Shown piece after piece: positions 47,337-60,400 of a DNA stretch of 64,000 bases (position 1 is its first letter; every line of letters starts with the position of its first letter). The notes beneath the pieces are model-generated. The model did no database searches and was not told the DNA's origin. It saw only the letters and a program-made list of their open reading frames with translations. The DNA comes from Scenedesmus sp. ARA3 (Eukaryota > Chlorophyta > Chlorophyceae > Sphaeropleales > Scenedesmaceae), in assembly GCA_004335835.1 (NCBI GenBank), contig RWJK01001083.1, positions 8,483 through 72,482 on the forward strand, given 5' to 3'. The position numbers were made by a program, and so were the translations under genes.

Positions 47337-49504
47337 CTAGTTCCTGACACTGCGGATGCTGCTGCCTCCCGCCTCACTACCCACCTCAGCCCCAACTACT
47401 GGCTTGCACAGCCGCTGATGCTGCTTGTGCCGGCACACTGGATACCCCGCAAACTCAAACTGCGTCGCATATGCATACAGCTGCCACGGCCGCCTCTCGA
47501 ACGGCTTGCGTACTTTCCTCGCAATCAGGAACGCCGTACTGCCTAGCTTGTCCAATGTTTGATGCTGCTGCGGCAGTGCTGCCAGCAGCTGCTGGTACTG
47601 CTGCTTCGGTTGCTGCGCTGCAAAATCCCAGAACTCCTTGTCTCCTGGATACGGGCTAAAGGATGCTAGGGTTGGTGCAAATCCAGCAACTTCCAGGAAT
47701 CGCTCAAGCTCCCGCCATGTGTACTCCCTCACGTGTGTAATGGAGCCTGTGCCATCTTCGTTTGAAAGGTATTTGCTGTATGCGTAGGGGCCCCAGCCAT
47801 TGTGCAGGCGTGCGAGTGCAGAGAAGCCCCCAAGGTTTGGTGTGCTGAGGAACAGAGTGCCTGCAGGCGGGTCCAGGTTTCAGGGCGACACGCGATTGTC
47901 AAACTAGTTTAGTTGCATAGTATGCAGCATGTTAGACCATTAGTTGCAAGCAGCAGCATCCCCGTACTCCCAGGTCTCTGCCATTGCAGTTGAATCACAC
48001 ACAGACGACCCTTTCTGTATGCTCTACTCAATCTCTACTGTTGCTGTTGGGTCACAACAAAGCAGCTCTTACTGCTAATTGCTGCAGTTATGTTGTTTGG
48101 CTGCTACACCTTGATAAGGTTGATACCGTACACAAGTTGCCAGCAGCAAGCTAAAGCCGAGATGCAACATCTGCTATAGCAGCAACCTCAAATTGGCCCT
48201 GCAGCTGCTGCAACTGCGTTCCCTACGCTCACCATTTGGCTTCAGCACCCTATGCATCTCCAGGATTGCAAAGAATGGGTCCTTCTGCAGGTGCTCCAGC
48301 ACCTCCAAAAAGAACACAGCATCAATGCTGCCGGTTTGGAATGCCAGTGGCTCCATCTCGGCATTGTGCTGCAGCTGCTGTATGCTGACGCTGCTGTTGG
48401 TGAGGGTGTCATTGAGCACCAGTTCACCTGCAGCACATGGGGCAGCAGCGGCACATGGCACATAGGGTTGGCGTGCCAAAAGGCATGACAAATTGCGTGT
48501 GGATGGCTGGAGCTGTGGCGCGGTGTCAACTGCTGCAAAGCAATCTATTCATGCTTTTCTGCAGAGTACAGCCTTCACAAGGCCTTGTTAACAGTTCTGC
48601 AACTGCACAACCGCAGCTGCTGCTGCTACCTGACATCTGTCACATGCATTAGTTGCCAGTCCCACTGCCACAACATACACCTGCACCTTGAGGGAGAGCT
48701 GCGACAGCAATGCACTTCATGGTGATACTACAATGCATCCTCTTTTTATAGCTCATTGCTCTCGCTGTGCTCACCAGGGTACTCCATGGTGGTGACCTTC
48801 AGCAGGCTTGGCTGAAACAGCGCATGCAGCAGCGCCGGCACATGGCCCTTCTCCCCTAGCGCCACAACACTGGAGCCAGGCTTAATGTGCGGCTGTGCAC
48901 GCAGCATCGTGTGCGCAAAGCGGGGGAGGTGGGTGCGGAGGTAGCGCTGCTTGTTGCTCAGCTGGGCGGGTGGTGCATGCTTTGGCGGCATCTCTGCTGG
49001 GAAGTAGCGAGACAGGATGCCTTCCAGCTTGGCATAGTACTGCATGTTGGAAACAAATTGCAGCCATAAGCTTCTTTACTAGGTAGTATGGGTTAATGGG
49101 GCATTGGAGTTGAGGAGCCAAGCTGGCCTGCTCGCTCAGCGCATGTGTGTACCTAGCTGCTTGCAGCTGCTGAGCGCCTGTTGCTCTGCTGGCAAAGCCA
49201 AAAAAGGTCGCACCTGCTGAGCCTCATCTGGCCACAGAGCCGCATCTGGACCCTGAGGAAATGTATGTGTTGTTTCCTTTTTGAAAAACCAAAGCTGGGT
49301 GTTGGTCAAGCTCTGCCCATGCTGCTGATGCTGAGTCTGCTGCTGCCAGCACGTCTCTGCTAATAGTAGCACTACCAGCAAGCTAACGAGCGAGGCGCAA
49401 ATCCAACGACATTTTCTTGATGGATTTGTCGGTGGTATGGTTGCGAAAATGTAGATCGGCTTGGCGCTGGCACATACGGCAATGGTCATTGCTGCTCGTG
49501 GCAC
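47337..49504 (-). CDS. Membrane-anchored SAM-dependent methyltransferase
   Basis: Four exons join in phase: 49504-49214, 49039-48775, 48427-48233 and 47860-47337; 424 residues. A single hydrophobic helix (ICASLVSLLVVLLLAE) after a short basic N-terminus suggests a type II membrane protein of the secretory pathway. The methyltransferase fold shows VVALGEKGHV (degenerate motif I), GSIDAVFFLEVLEHL (motif II region) and MHRVLKPNGTLFLSTPN (motif III), then HNGWGPYAYSKYLSNEDG and REYTWRELERFLEVAGF. These are features of the methyltransferase 11/23 type. The substrate is unknown; a sugar or lipid in the Golgi is possible. I preferred the donor at 49213 over 49152 because only the former keeps phase. 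Confidence 0.82.
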
Positions 49505-50016
49505 ATGGTGTCGTTTGATATTAAGAGGAAGGTATAGATACCTTTCGTTAAATATATTGCCGTACTAGATGACCGTAACTCAGCGTAGTTATTGGAGACG
49601 GGAGAAGCCAAGCCATGCCAGCCTGGCAGGCTCGCGTGCCAATGACAGTCAGAGGCCATCACAACCTCGAAATAGATGAATAACGTTTCATTACCACAGC
49701 ATGATTCAAGCGATACGCTTCAGAGCGTTACTCGCGACATGCGCGCCAAATGCACAGAGTTTGGCGGGAGACAACAGCAGTGACTCTGCGAAGGCCGATG
49801 CCGGACTTACATCCGTCAGCCCACCGTCGATGGCACAGTCGCGCAACGAAAACAGCGCAATGAGCCGCCAAGATCAGCTGTACAAGACGGCAGCTGGCAG
49901 AACCGCCACCAGAGGAGCAGCAGCAGTGCTCACTGGTCCTCAGCATCGCACACCATCACACATGCACAGCCACCTTTCACACGCTCGACAAGTCATAGTC
50001 ACTCAATGCCACTGCT
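49505..50016. other. Intergenic between tandem minus-strand genes
   Basis: Holds the methyltransferase promoter side and the IMPL1-like 3' end; TTACA (minus-strand TGTAA) at 49807-49811 is a candidate poly(A) signal. The plus ORF 49701-50192 has no domain. Confidence 0.5.
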
Positions 50017-51101
50017 TCATTCCAGCTGCCTGCCTGACCGCACACGGTATGCCTTGGGCACGTTTGCAGGCCCTAACTGCACGCCTTGCTGCATGGCTCT
50101 GCTGGTTGGGCCTTCCACAACCTGCAGCACCTGCACTTGCAGCAGCGCAGCAACACGACCGCGGCAGCAGCAGTACAATCAGTTTTGGATGACGCTCATC
50201 ATTTGTGCATGGGCTGCACCTACAGCAAGCTGAGCGCAACCAGCAGGCACTACACGAATGTCGTGTCATAGTATGAACCTGCCCTAGCAGCATCTGATCC
50301 ACAGCTTGTTCAGTCACTTCTCAGATGCACCGTATGACACACAGCAAGCGCACACAGCACACGCATCGTGCATGCTGCCCAATGTGCACACCTGCTCGTA
50401 CAGCGCATCGTTTGTTGCCAGCAGCGAGCGGTCAAACACAGAGTAGGCCGAACCATCCGCTGTCGTAACACGCCCGCCAGCCTCCTCCAAGATGACAATG
50501 CCAGCTGCTACATCGTACGGCTTCAGCATGTACTGATAGTATGCGTCAATCTGGCCTGCGCGCAGCAGCACCAATTTAAATTATAAGACCGTATGCAGAT
50601 CATGTGGCTTCAGCTTGTACTGACTACCAGGTGTATCTGGCCTGCAGGCAGCGAGGTAGCAGCATCATGAGTGCTTGATGCAGTAACTGAATTATGACAG
50701 GAAGTGATTAAACTATCGCCTGCGGTGAATTTGTCACGGCAGGCCACAGAGTGCGCAGCGCACTTACTGTGTATGGAGCCAAGGCTCCAACTGTCGGCAT
50801 GTGGGAGTGGCAGCATTCAAGGCATCGCCTACATGCATTTGCTGTCCGCCAAACCATCCAAAGACATGGCACGCACACAACCCTGTGTAATCTTGGCGTC
50901 CTGTGCTGCTTGACCTGTTTGCATCCCAACCACTGGTACTGGTATGGCCGTACACATTCAGCAGCTCACCTGCAGCCAGGTGGCACAGGTTGACTGCTGC
51001 TGCTCCTGATGCCCGGATGCCCATGGCCTTCATGCTGAACTCCTGGAACAGCTGCGTCATGCTCTGCCACAGCTGCTCGTCGTGGTAGTTGAACTCCGTG
51101 G

Positions 51102-51136
<35 letters not shown>

Positions 51137-53434
51137 GTCAAAGAATGGCACAGCTGCTCATGGTGGGTAGTTCTTCGTGCTGCTGACAAGAAAGCAAGCA
51201 AGCATCAGGCAGACACTCAAGCTGTACATAGATCCAATAATCATACCGAATCAGTCAGCAGCTCACGATCATGGCATCCTCCAGATTCTTGATGCTGCTC
51301 TCCAGCAAGCAAGCATCAGGCAGAAACCCAAGTACCTAGACCAAAAACGTAGACCAAACAAATGCATGGAAAGATCAGCAGCGGCTCACGATCATGGCGT
51401 CCTCCAGCTTCTTGATGCTGCTGACCAGCAGCGGCTTGCCATCAACAGTGGAGCCCAGGTTGCGGCCGCCACTGTAGGTGCGCGTGGACCACTTGCCAGG
51501 GCCACCTGCACGCATCCACACATCATATGTGACATGTGCATGGGTGAGTGGAGTTGGATGATGGTGAGCGTGTGCTTCTGCTGCCTGCGCGTGCTGGTAT
51601 CAATATGCTGGTGCTCTTTTGGTGTGTCGACAGCAGCAGCTGGTGTCCAGCGCTGAACACAACCGCTGCTGTCAGCTGCCAAGGCACAGCACTCAGTTGT
51701 GCCCTGCTGTCACTCGGCATGACGCACGAATGAAACCACTGCTCAAGTACATAAGTCATGATCACGGTTGGTGGAGGCTAGACCTTGTGCAGAGCTGTAC
51801 AACTCAATCACACCAACAGCAACTGCGATTGCATCAGCACATTCCAACATCAACGTTGCTGGCATACTGATGAAGCCCTCTCCCTTAGAAAGCTATATAA
51901 AAGACATAGATATACGGAGAATGAATATGGGGATCGCTGATAATAGTGCGCGCACCTGTAAATTCAATGACGCAGCCAGCCACTGGCAGTGCATGCCTCA
52001 GCACGCCCACAGAGACGCAGAAGCCTGGGTAGTTGTGTGCAAAGTTGCAGGTGCCATCCACAGGGTCCACACACCTGCATCGTAATACCCAGCAGAAGCA
52101 TAGCCATGTAAAGTTCTGCAGCTATTGCATTGTGCCATGGGTACACCAGGTTACTTATGGCACACAAGTTCCCTCGCAGCTGCTCTTGCTGGATGTTAGC
52201 TAGCGGCCACGCCTCACCACAGGTAGTCTGAGTCATTGTTGCTGGTCATGCCTCCCAAAACGCAACAGGCAACCACATCTATGCAGCTGGCCCTGCTGGA
52301 TGCGTGGTGCTAGGTGCTGGCTAGCTCCCACCCTCAGGGGGGTGCGGCTCGCCACGGGTAGTCTGAGTCACCGCCGCCAGTCATGCCTTGCAGCTGCTCT
52401 TGCTAGTGCTTGAACACACAACAAGTGCTTCAGTTTCCTTGCGCGTGCTCTTGCTAGGTTTTGACTGCTGGATGCTGGACAGCTCACCACAGGTAGTCTG
52501 AGTCATCGTTGCCAGTCATGCCTCCCTCCTCCCCCAAAATTGCGTGGTCACTGAATGCAGCCTGCAGCACTGCAATGCACGCTGCTTCACTGGCCCGGTC
52601 TGCAGGCCAGGCAGCCGCAGAAAAGAGGGGCCCGTGTGGGTTTGTTGGCAGGTGGTGAGTTTGGGTGGGGTCCTGCAAGCTGTGCAGTGTTGGCTGCCTG
52701 TGTGCATGCTAGTGAAGGCAACTGTAGATATCACTGCTTTGATGCACAGCACCGCACAGGCATCCTGATGCTAACTGCTGCAACATTTGCAATCAACCAT
52801 GTGGACTCAGCGGCGTTGCTGCTACCTGCTACTACTGCACCAAGGGTTTGCAAGAGGAGCCACGCTGCTTAGTTGTACCTGTATCTGTTACGATGTCCCC
52901 GATGGAACCCTTTGATTGGATGTTGCGCGGCTTATCAAGTGCCTCCATCACCACCTGCGCAGAGAATGATAGGCGGGTGCTCAATGAGGTCTGGTGAATG
53001 CTGTCAGGCAATCCTGCCTGTCCTGCAAGCCTTGTGTGCTGTGACACGTCAGATCAGTGCCACCTGGCTATAACACCAGCTGCCATGAATAGCCCAGAAT
53101 AGTGAGGTTTCAGGCAGTCTGATGAGCATACACTTGGTGCAGTCAGTGCCAATGCCAGATCGCCTGATCACGACAGTTGAGTACTACTCATAGTATGTGC
53201 TGCTGCTGTGCTGTTGCTGCTGCTGCAGCTATAGTCATTCTGCTGCAGCAGAGGAATGCTGCTAGCAAACAATCATACCTGTGCCCCTGCAGTTGCTGCT
53301 TTCTCGGCCACTTCACGTAAGTCCTTCACTGCCACCTTGCTGGCTTGCACCACCAGCCTGTGTCGGGATAATGTACTGCTGCGTGCCCTGCTGCATTGTC
53401 GCAAGCTGGAGTGCCGGTATTTCAGCGACTGCAT
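50017..53434 (-). CDS. IMPL1: Inositol monophosphatase family protein, IMPL1-like
   Basis: Eight exons join in phase: 53434-53279, 52954-52879, 52599-52488, 52074-51956, 51505-51390, 51102-50970, 50555-50392 and 50130-50017; 329 residues. A basic Ser/Arg-rich N-terminus (MQSLKYRHSSLRQCSRARSS) looks like a plastid transit peptide. Metal-site motifs are present: ILGEEGG, DPVDGTCNF and KPYDVAAG. The family hydrolyses inositol monophosphates and related small phosphates with Mg2+ and is lithium-sensitive. The YSVFDRSLLATN stretch resembles plant IMPL1. The last exon (VLQVVEGPTSRAMQQG onward) was chosen over reading through exon 7 because splice sites and phase fit. Exons 3, 5 and 7 have echoes. 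Confidence 0.91.
50585..50645 (-). repeat. Echo of IMPL1-like exon 7 (acceptor side)
   Basis: Copy of the exon-7 start (GQI, then QYKLKP-like) with its CTGCAG acceptor, in intron 6; diverged, with indels. Confidence 0.78.
51107..51133. repeat. CAG tract at the IMPL1-like exon 6 acceptor
   Basis: About nine CAG units (CTG in the gene) directly upstream of the exon-6 3' splice site. Confidence 0.92.
51255..51305 (-). repeat. Echo of IMPL1-like exon 5 (donor side)
   Basis: Copy of SSIKKLEDAMI with GTGAGC donor in intron 5; one synonymous and one amino-acid change. Confidence 0.88.
52205..52390 (-). repeat. Two echoes of IMPL1-like exon 3 (donor side)
   Basis: Copies of GMTGNDDSDYLW with donor at about 52210-52255 and 52340-52388; in the second the donor GT has become GC. 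Confidence 0.88.
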
Positions 53435-53823
53435 TGAATTACTTCGATATTTGGTGTTGATCAGATCAGGCGGACGCGGTGAGCGTTGCAAACGCCGAGA
53501 CACGGCCTGTCGAGACGAGCACAGCTGCTGTGGCACGGTGCTAAAGGTACATATAGGTTCCGTGGTGTGAAAGAATTGCAGTGTGGCTGTGATCAACTGC
53601 CGGCACTGCACCTGTAACAAGGGCAACGTGCGGGTGACAGGTTTACACAGACGAGAGCAAGCAGCTGCAAAGAGTACATGTGCCACCGACGTATAATACA
53701 ATTCATATAGATTTTCAAAGGTACTAACGTTTCTCCTTTCTGGCACCTCCTGCTACGGACACAGGAACGGTAGTCAGAACAGTAGTGCTCAAGCAGCAAC
53801 ACAACCAGCTGCCACCCTTTCAA
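53435..53823. promoter_or_regulatory. Divergent promoter, IMPL1-like (-) and deacetylase (+)
   Basis: A 389-base gap between diverging ATGs. A TATAATAC stretch at about 53691-53698 could be a TATA-like element for the deacetylase. Confidence 0.45.
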
Positions 53824-56464
53824 ATGCTTGCAAGGCAGCTTAATGCGTTAGGAGGGATGCGTCTGTCCCGGGGGTCGCGTTGCAGGTGCTGGAGTCAAGC
53901 AGCTGATGTGCACACCACACAATCAACAGCAGCAGCCACGCCAGCAAGGCCACATCCAGTTGTTTATCATCCTGACTTTCAAATACAGCCCATACCAGGT
54001 ACATACGTTTGGTGCTTCAGCTACTTTGAACTCAAACATCCAAGTTGCAAGAAACTAGTGGCACTTCAGGCTAGAACCTTGGAAGCGGCTAAACACTGCA
54101 GAGTAGCTTTCTGTGCAGGCGCAGTTGTCGACAACAGCAGCGGCAGCAGTTCTTGCCGTTGCCAGCAGCAGAATTAGAGCCATGGTACCACGGTACCTTT
54201 ACAACTGACTCGGTGACATGCTGCTGTGCATGTGGCCGTCAGTGTGTGCTGATCAGCTGCACCCCACTCCCACAAAATAGTGGACATGCTTATACAAGGA
54301 TCTTTGTAACATGCATGTAACATATCTCCACATCTGCATCCTCAACTGCTGCGCGTGTTTTCCCATTTGCTCAGATGGCCACCGCTTCCCCATGCCCAAA
54401 GATCACCTGCTGTACCTGGCCCTACAAGCAGGGGGCCTTGCACAGCTCACCTTCACCCCAACATACCCTGGCAAGTGCAGCAGCACGTTCCGCAGCAGTA
54501 GAAGTGTGGTTTAGAGTCTTCAGTGGGCACTGCATGCTTGTCAGAGGCAGGCTGCAGCCACATCAGACCTGCTGCAGGTCAACATAACGTGCAGCAGCGA
54601 TTCACAAGGTGCCCTGGTAATGCAAAACAACACTTGTCGTACATTTGGCAGTGTGCCACCAGCCCTGCTCAAGCAACGCTAACGCTTCAACTGTGTTAAG
54701 CGTGTATCTCTGTTGTTTCCTGCAAACCCCGCAGATGCCGCAACACTGTGCCTGGCGCACGACCCTCAGTATGTTGAGAGCTTCCTCAATGGCAGCATCT
54801 CGCAGCAGCAGATGCGCAGCATCGGGCTGCCCTGGTCGCAGCAGCTGGTGCAGCGCACGCTGATAGGCACAGGCAGTGCCGTGCTTGCAGCTCGGCTGGC
54901 GCTGCAGTACGGAGTGGCGTGCATGTGCAATGGCGGCACACACCACGCGCACAGAGCGCACGGCTCAGGTGTGGGCTTAAGCTGAGAGGCTTATGTATGT
55001 GCGGCGGCAGCCATGGCAGCAGCAGCAGCAACAGCACTATCATGCGACTGGTTACAGGTGTAAAATGTGTTGCAGTCGGCCCTGTCATCAACACGCAAGG
55101 ATATGTTGTTGTTGGAAATACACTGGCAACATATCACCTGGTTCAGCTAAGGTCTGTGCTGAAGTGTGGTGATGCTTTGCGGCCGATGACAACAGCATCT
55201 AAGGCTGTGCGCTGCTGTCTGTCCCTGCAGGCTGGTGCATCTTCAATGACCTGGCAGTGGCAGGCAAGGCTGCGCAGCGTGACGCAGGCATTGGACAGGT
55301 GCTGATGCTGGACTTGGACGTGCACCAGGGAGATGGCAGTGCCGCCATCTTTGCAGGTGAGGCTGCACATCATCTGCAACATACATGAATCTGGGGTTGC
55401 AGTCCTGCCATGCTTGCTGCTGTGGCTGTCATGTAACACTTCTTGATTTGCAGTGCTGCCTGCCAGTGCCCTCTGCGCAACATGTACAGGCATGCAGTGT
55501 TATCACCAGCTACGTGTGGCATGCTGTTGACTGATGCAGGAGCAGCTCCTGTGCACCTTTCACACACCCTGCTTACTTGCCCTGCCTGCTACACGCAGAT
55601 GACCCCTCTGTCTTCACCTTTAGCATGCACTGCGGTCAGCAGTCCTTCCCTGCTGTGGTGCAGCAGTCAGACTGGGACATCCCGCTCCCTGCAGGCACCG
55701 GGGATGCAGAGTACCTGCAGGTGGGCAGCCAGCAGAAGTCTTGGGCACAAGAACTTTTGTGCACGCTGCAGGCTGGTGCCATGATGCCCAAGCAGTAGGA
55801 TGGCATGGTAATTTATTATACGCCGTGCAGCGGGCTACGTTGCTATCTGCGGAGCTGCATGATTGCTGCAAATACGTTCTAGGTGCTGGCACTGCCAGTT
55901 CTGCAATGACTATGATTTTCAGGAAGAAGTCCTCCTTGTCCTGCCCAGCTGCAAGTGCGCACGCGCCTTGCTGCAGCTTGTGCTTGTTGCCAGCTGTTTC
56001 CAAGTATCACCTCACGGCTATTCGTTCACTAGGGAACGTGCGGCACACCGCTATGCATACTAACACGCGTGCCTGCCGTGCGGCGCTCCCTACTGCTGCA
56101 GGTCTTGCAGGAGGCCCTGCCAGCGCTGCTGCAGCGGGTGCAGCCTGAACTCGTGCTGTACAATGCTGGTGTGGATGTGCATAGAGATGATGCCCTTGGC
56201 AAGCTTGCTCTCAGCAATGAAGGCATTGCACAAAGAGACCATGCAGTGTTCTCTGCATGTGCAGAGTTTGGCGTTCCTGTGGCATGTGCGATTGGCGGAG
56301 GGTATCAGGAGGATCATAGCCACATCGTGCAGCGGCACATGCACCTGCACAGGGCCGCTGCGGAGCACATGCCAGCTTTTGGGCGGGTGATGGATGCAAA
56401 GCGGGCTGCAGCCAGGCGTGTACGAGATGCAAGCAAGCAGCAGCAGGAGCAGCAGCTGCGTTAG
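53824..56464 (+). CDS. Histone deacetylase family protein, probably organelle-targeted
   Basis: Six exons join in phase: 53824-53998, 54375-54470, 54735-54968, 55231-55356, 55599-55720 and 56102-56464; 371 residues. The zinc hydrolase core is complete: GGTHHAHRAHG (catalytic His pair), FNDLAVAG, DLDVHQGDG (zinc-binding Asp and His), NAGVDVHRDDALG (second Asp) and GGGY (Tyr). The sequence type is the bacterial/plant single-domain deacetylase (plant HDA2, near class IV), not the nuclear class I group. The first about 45 residues are Arg/Ser/Ala-rich with few acidic residues, like a transit peptide. Intron 2 begins with GC, not GT. Substrates of such organelle deacetylases are not known from sequence. 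Confidence 0.92.
54471..54734 (+). other. GC-AG intron in the deacetylase gene
   Basis: The intron starts GCAAGT and ends CCGCAG. Only this donor keeps the coding phase between TYPG and DAATLCLAHD; the nearby GT at 54475 breaks the frame. Confidence 0.72.
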
Positions 56465-57438
56465 GCTGCTAGCTAGGCCCTAGTCTTGGTTGAAGTAGTG
56501 TACCTGATACATATACCATTTCTGTTGTCGCCCTCTCAACAACCACCTGCATGCGGGTAACCTGCACATGTCCAGTTGACATTGCAGTGCCGCGCTGCAT
56601 GCATGTTGTGGGAATGGGATTATCAGGCATTGCAGCTGGGCATGTCAAGCTCGTACTTTTCCCAGACAGCCTTATTCACTTGCATTTTATGCACTTGGGG
56701 GCGTTATTTTCCAGCAGACAGCGCTTTTGTGCTACCAGCTCAGCTGTGAACTGTCCTGTATGAGTCTGGGACAGCTGCCGCGCCCAGCTGACTTGGTAGC
56801 AAACCGGGCATGCACCAACTAAGCAAAGCACGGCTTTCTAATCCCTGTACTGTTCCTTTTGCGTAGGCGGCCGCTGTTTGCTTGTCCGGTGTTACTTGCC
56901 CTTGCTAATGCAATGGCTGCTCTGCTTGACTGAGCTGGCATGTCAACGGGTCAAACAAGACCTTGCTCATGGTCAACGTCACCGTATGGGACCTTTGACA
57001 TGCTTATTATGTTACCGTAAAATACCAGGGATCGTCCACGACGTGACAGAAGCAGCAGCACGACAGCAGGTTGCAATTTGCTGGTGCTGGCGACTGGCTC
57101 TTGCAGTTTTCATTGCTTGCGATCTCTGAGTTATTTGAAATGAGGTTTATACTTTATGCGTTGTCAGTTTCTGCGGCGACAGCTGACATTCTTCTGACAA
57201 AACACCCTTCCCCAGCGTCTCCGGTCTCGACCGTGTTGCACATGTTGGGGGGTGGGCTGCAGTAGGCTCGAACAACAACAAAGTGTTACATAGGTCGACA
57301 ATTATAATACAAGACACCTGCAGATGCAAGAACAGTGATGGAAGCACAACATTGAGCACAGTGCATGCAGTGCGGACGGGGGCTGCGATGCTGCTACCAG
57401 GAGCAAAACTTCAACTTTGCAAGTGACAGCTCTGCAGG
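56465..57438. other. Intergenic, deacetylase 3' side and next promoter
   Basis: No supported gene in about 1 kb; no clear TGTAA on the plus strand close to the deacetylase stop. Confidence 0.5.
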
Positions 57439-60400
57439 ATGGAGCAGCAACAAGGTCAGCAGGCGGAACAAAGCTGCATCACCCAGCAGCGAAGAGAGGC
57501 TGCAGGATCGGAATGCTGGCCGTTGATTGATTGCCTTTTGTTTCCGTATGAATCTAAAGATGCCAGCAACTCAGCATTAGCTGCCAGGGGCTGCTGCAGC
57601 AAGTACCAGCACTGCCACAGCAGCCCAACATCGATTTGGGCTGCACGGTTCGCTGACTGATGTTGCTTTGCAATGTTTGTAGGCCTAGCCTTGTGGCTTT
57701 TCCTGCTCCTTACTGTGCGGGCAGTGGGGCACGCCCTCGCATATCAAAATGCAAACAAACAGGTGGGCCTGTCCTGCAGCGGGTCGGCAGCTTGCTCAGT
57801 GCGTACAGATTGACCGCTATGTGTGTTTGGAGCAGCGTCTGGCGATGTGGCGAGCGGCTGCACAGCCAGGTGCAGCAGACATGCTATTCAGCAGCAGTGG
57901 CAGCAGCAGCAGACCAGCGCTGGCATCATCACCTGTGCAGCTGAGCAGTAGACAGCAGCCATTGCACAGGTTGCTCAATTAGCTGATTGTCTTACGGGCA
58001 GCTGCAGCACGTCCGCGAGTCTACATGATCAGGCTGTGCCGCATCAAACTTGAGCCGTTTGTCACTGGCTGGCCTGCTTGCACATGTGCAGATCACTGCT
58101 GCCGAAGCTGGTAAGACCTTTGCGCCTGAGTGGCGCATGGAGGCAACAGCACACGTGGCCTCGCTGATGGTCCGGGACCAGCAGTGCAAAGTGAGCACGC
58201 ACTGCAGCTGCATGCAGCGGCTGCTCAGCTCTGCCAGCACAGCACAGCAGCCGTGCTGGCAACAGCAATGCGGCAGCAGCTGTTTGGTTGGTGGTACTGC
58301 TCGTTCTTCTGCAGCATTAACAGCTGGCATCTCTTATCTGGCTGCAGGGTGTTGCCGCTAGCTGTCTTGACAGCTTGTTAGCAGGCAGCTGTAGGCACTG
58401 TTGGCAACACAGCAGCTTTCCAACGCTGCTGTCTGCTGCAATGGTAGAACATCACAGCAAGTGCTGCTTGCTTTTTGGCAGCTGTGGCAGTTGTGGCGTG
58501 TTCTGTGCCTGCACGCCTAGCTGCCTAGCGGCCGCCAATGACAGTCTCGACATCTGTTGCTGCTGCGTGTGTTGCCGCTGCGTCAGCAGGGAGACCCAGC
58601 CAACTGCGACTTGCAGGAAGGGGCTTCAGATGCGATCGAAACACTATCGAAATGGGCTGCAGGAGATAAAGGATGGTGAGCAGTAATACAAGCAGCGGCA
58701 GCAGCATGCTGGCTGCATTACTGGGAATGGCAAGCAGGCTGAGCAGCTCAGCAGTGTGCACTGTGCTGTCCTGCAGCCAGCAGCGGTGCGGCGCATGCCT
58801 CTGTATGCCTCTGTAAGCTTTGCAGGAACTGCAGTCGCATGTTGCTGGTGCACCGCAAGTTCTGCGCTGCATGACTTTCCGCTTATTGAGTTGCGCGCGC
58901 TCACTGTGCACCTTGCTGTTCACCTGAGCCTGCCGACTTGTGTCTGTCTGTGTTTGCACCTTCCTGCACCTTCCTGCAGGGAGCGGCTACTGTCCTCGGT
59001 GTCGCTGTACGCCATAGCGCGACACGCATACCAGGAAGCAGAATACGATGAGGCGATCATAGCGCTAGAGGAGTCGCTCGCGTTGCGGCTCTTTGCGTAT
59101 GCAGACCAGAAAACCCTAGACCGCTGGCAGCAGGGGCTGGTCATGCCAGGCAGCTTGTTCAGGCGGCAGAAGATGGACCTGGCAAACATGCTGGTGCTGC
59201 GCTCGGATTGCTTGGTGCAGCTGGCACGGGTGAGCGGCAGCAGCAGTTGGTGCACAGCAGGGGCAGCAGCAGCAGTAGTGTCGGCTGTGTCAGCTTGAGA
59301 GTAGTATCATGGCAGCGATAGGAGCCAGTAATAGAAGAGCATGATGCTGCTGCTCCTGGGCGCAGCTGACGTTTGCATCTTGGCATGTAAATTTCAGACC
59401 AGCAGCACTTGGCATGTAGATTGTATCACGTGACCAGCCCAGCAACCAGCTTCATGATGCCTAGCTGGCATGCATGTGGCACGGCATCTGGCCATGCAAA
59501 CAGCAGCGTCTCATCACAGCTGCCGCTGCGTTATGCTTTGCTGCCTTGACACTGCCGCACTACAACAGCAGCAGCAAGTTGCTGACAACTTGTCTGCTTC
59601 ATGCCTTGCTGCCTTGACATCCCACAACACGAACAACAAGATGCTAACCACTTTCTTTTGCTTTGTACCTTGTCGCCGTCCCACAACAGGAGCAGCGGGA
59701 TGTTGACGACCTCACCGAGGCAATGGAGCTGCTGCAGCTTGCCACAGCGCTGCTCAAAGGCGGCGATGAGCTTGTGCCAGACAGCGTGACAGCCATCAGC
59801 CGGCGAGCTGCCACCATCTCAGCTATGGCGGCTGAGCTGCTGCCGCAGCTCAAAACCAGCCGAGTAAAAGAGGTGCTAGAGCACCACGGCATTGCCTGCA
59901 CCGGCTGCAGCAGCAAAGGGGACTACCTGCTCCGGCTAGTGCCCTTGCTGCGGCTGCCGGTGCATGTAGCGGGCCCTGGCGGTGGCAAGGCAGCCTCTAG
60001 CAGCAGCAGCAGCAGCAGCGGCAGCTTGCCGAGCATCGAGCCGCTGTCAGACCCTTTCAACAGCCATGTAACTGCGCTGCTGAAGAAGCCGCAGGAGCAC
60101 GTGGCGCAGTACATGCAGCGGGTGTTTTTCCGGCTGCTAACCCTGGTGCCTGCAGACTACCTTGCAGAGCTGGATGTAGCTTGCAGGCGCAATGATGCAA
60201 AGGGGCGCTGCATCAGCTACCTGCCGCTCTGGGTGACAGCGCAGGCCATTACCATAGACAAGCGCACTGGCCTGGCACATGTCTCAGGGCCAGGCGCGTG
60301 TGCAGGCGATGGCACAGGCGTGGGCGATGATCCAGCATTGGATGTGCCACCCCCTGGGCAGGCGTCAGTGCCAATGTGTGGCGGCCCAGGAGGGGGACCT

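Noticed and set aside
49153..49213. Extending methyltransferase exon 1 to the donor at 49152
   Set aside because: Leaves phase 1, which no acceptor before YYAKLEGIL can match; the donor at 49213 gives phase 0 and a clean join.
49701..50192. 163-residue plus ORF
   Set aside because: Antisense to the IMPL1-like last exon and its 3' flank; no domain.
50314..50391. IMPL1-like exon 7 read through to a stop at 50314
   Set aside because: The added peptide is Cys/Ser-rich and unlike the family; a spliced last exon at 50130-50017 fits better.
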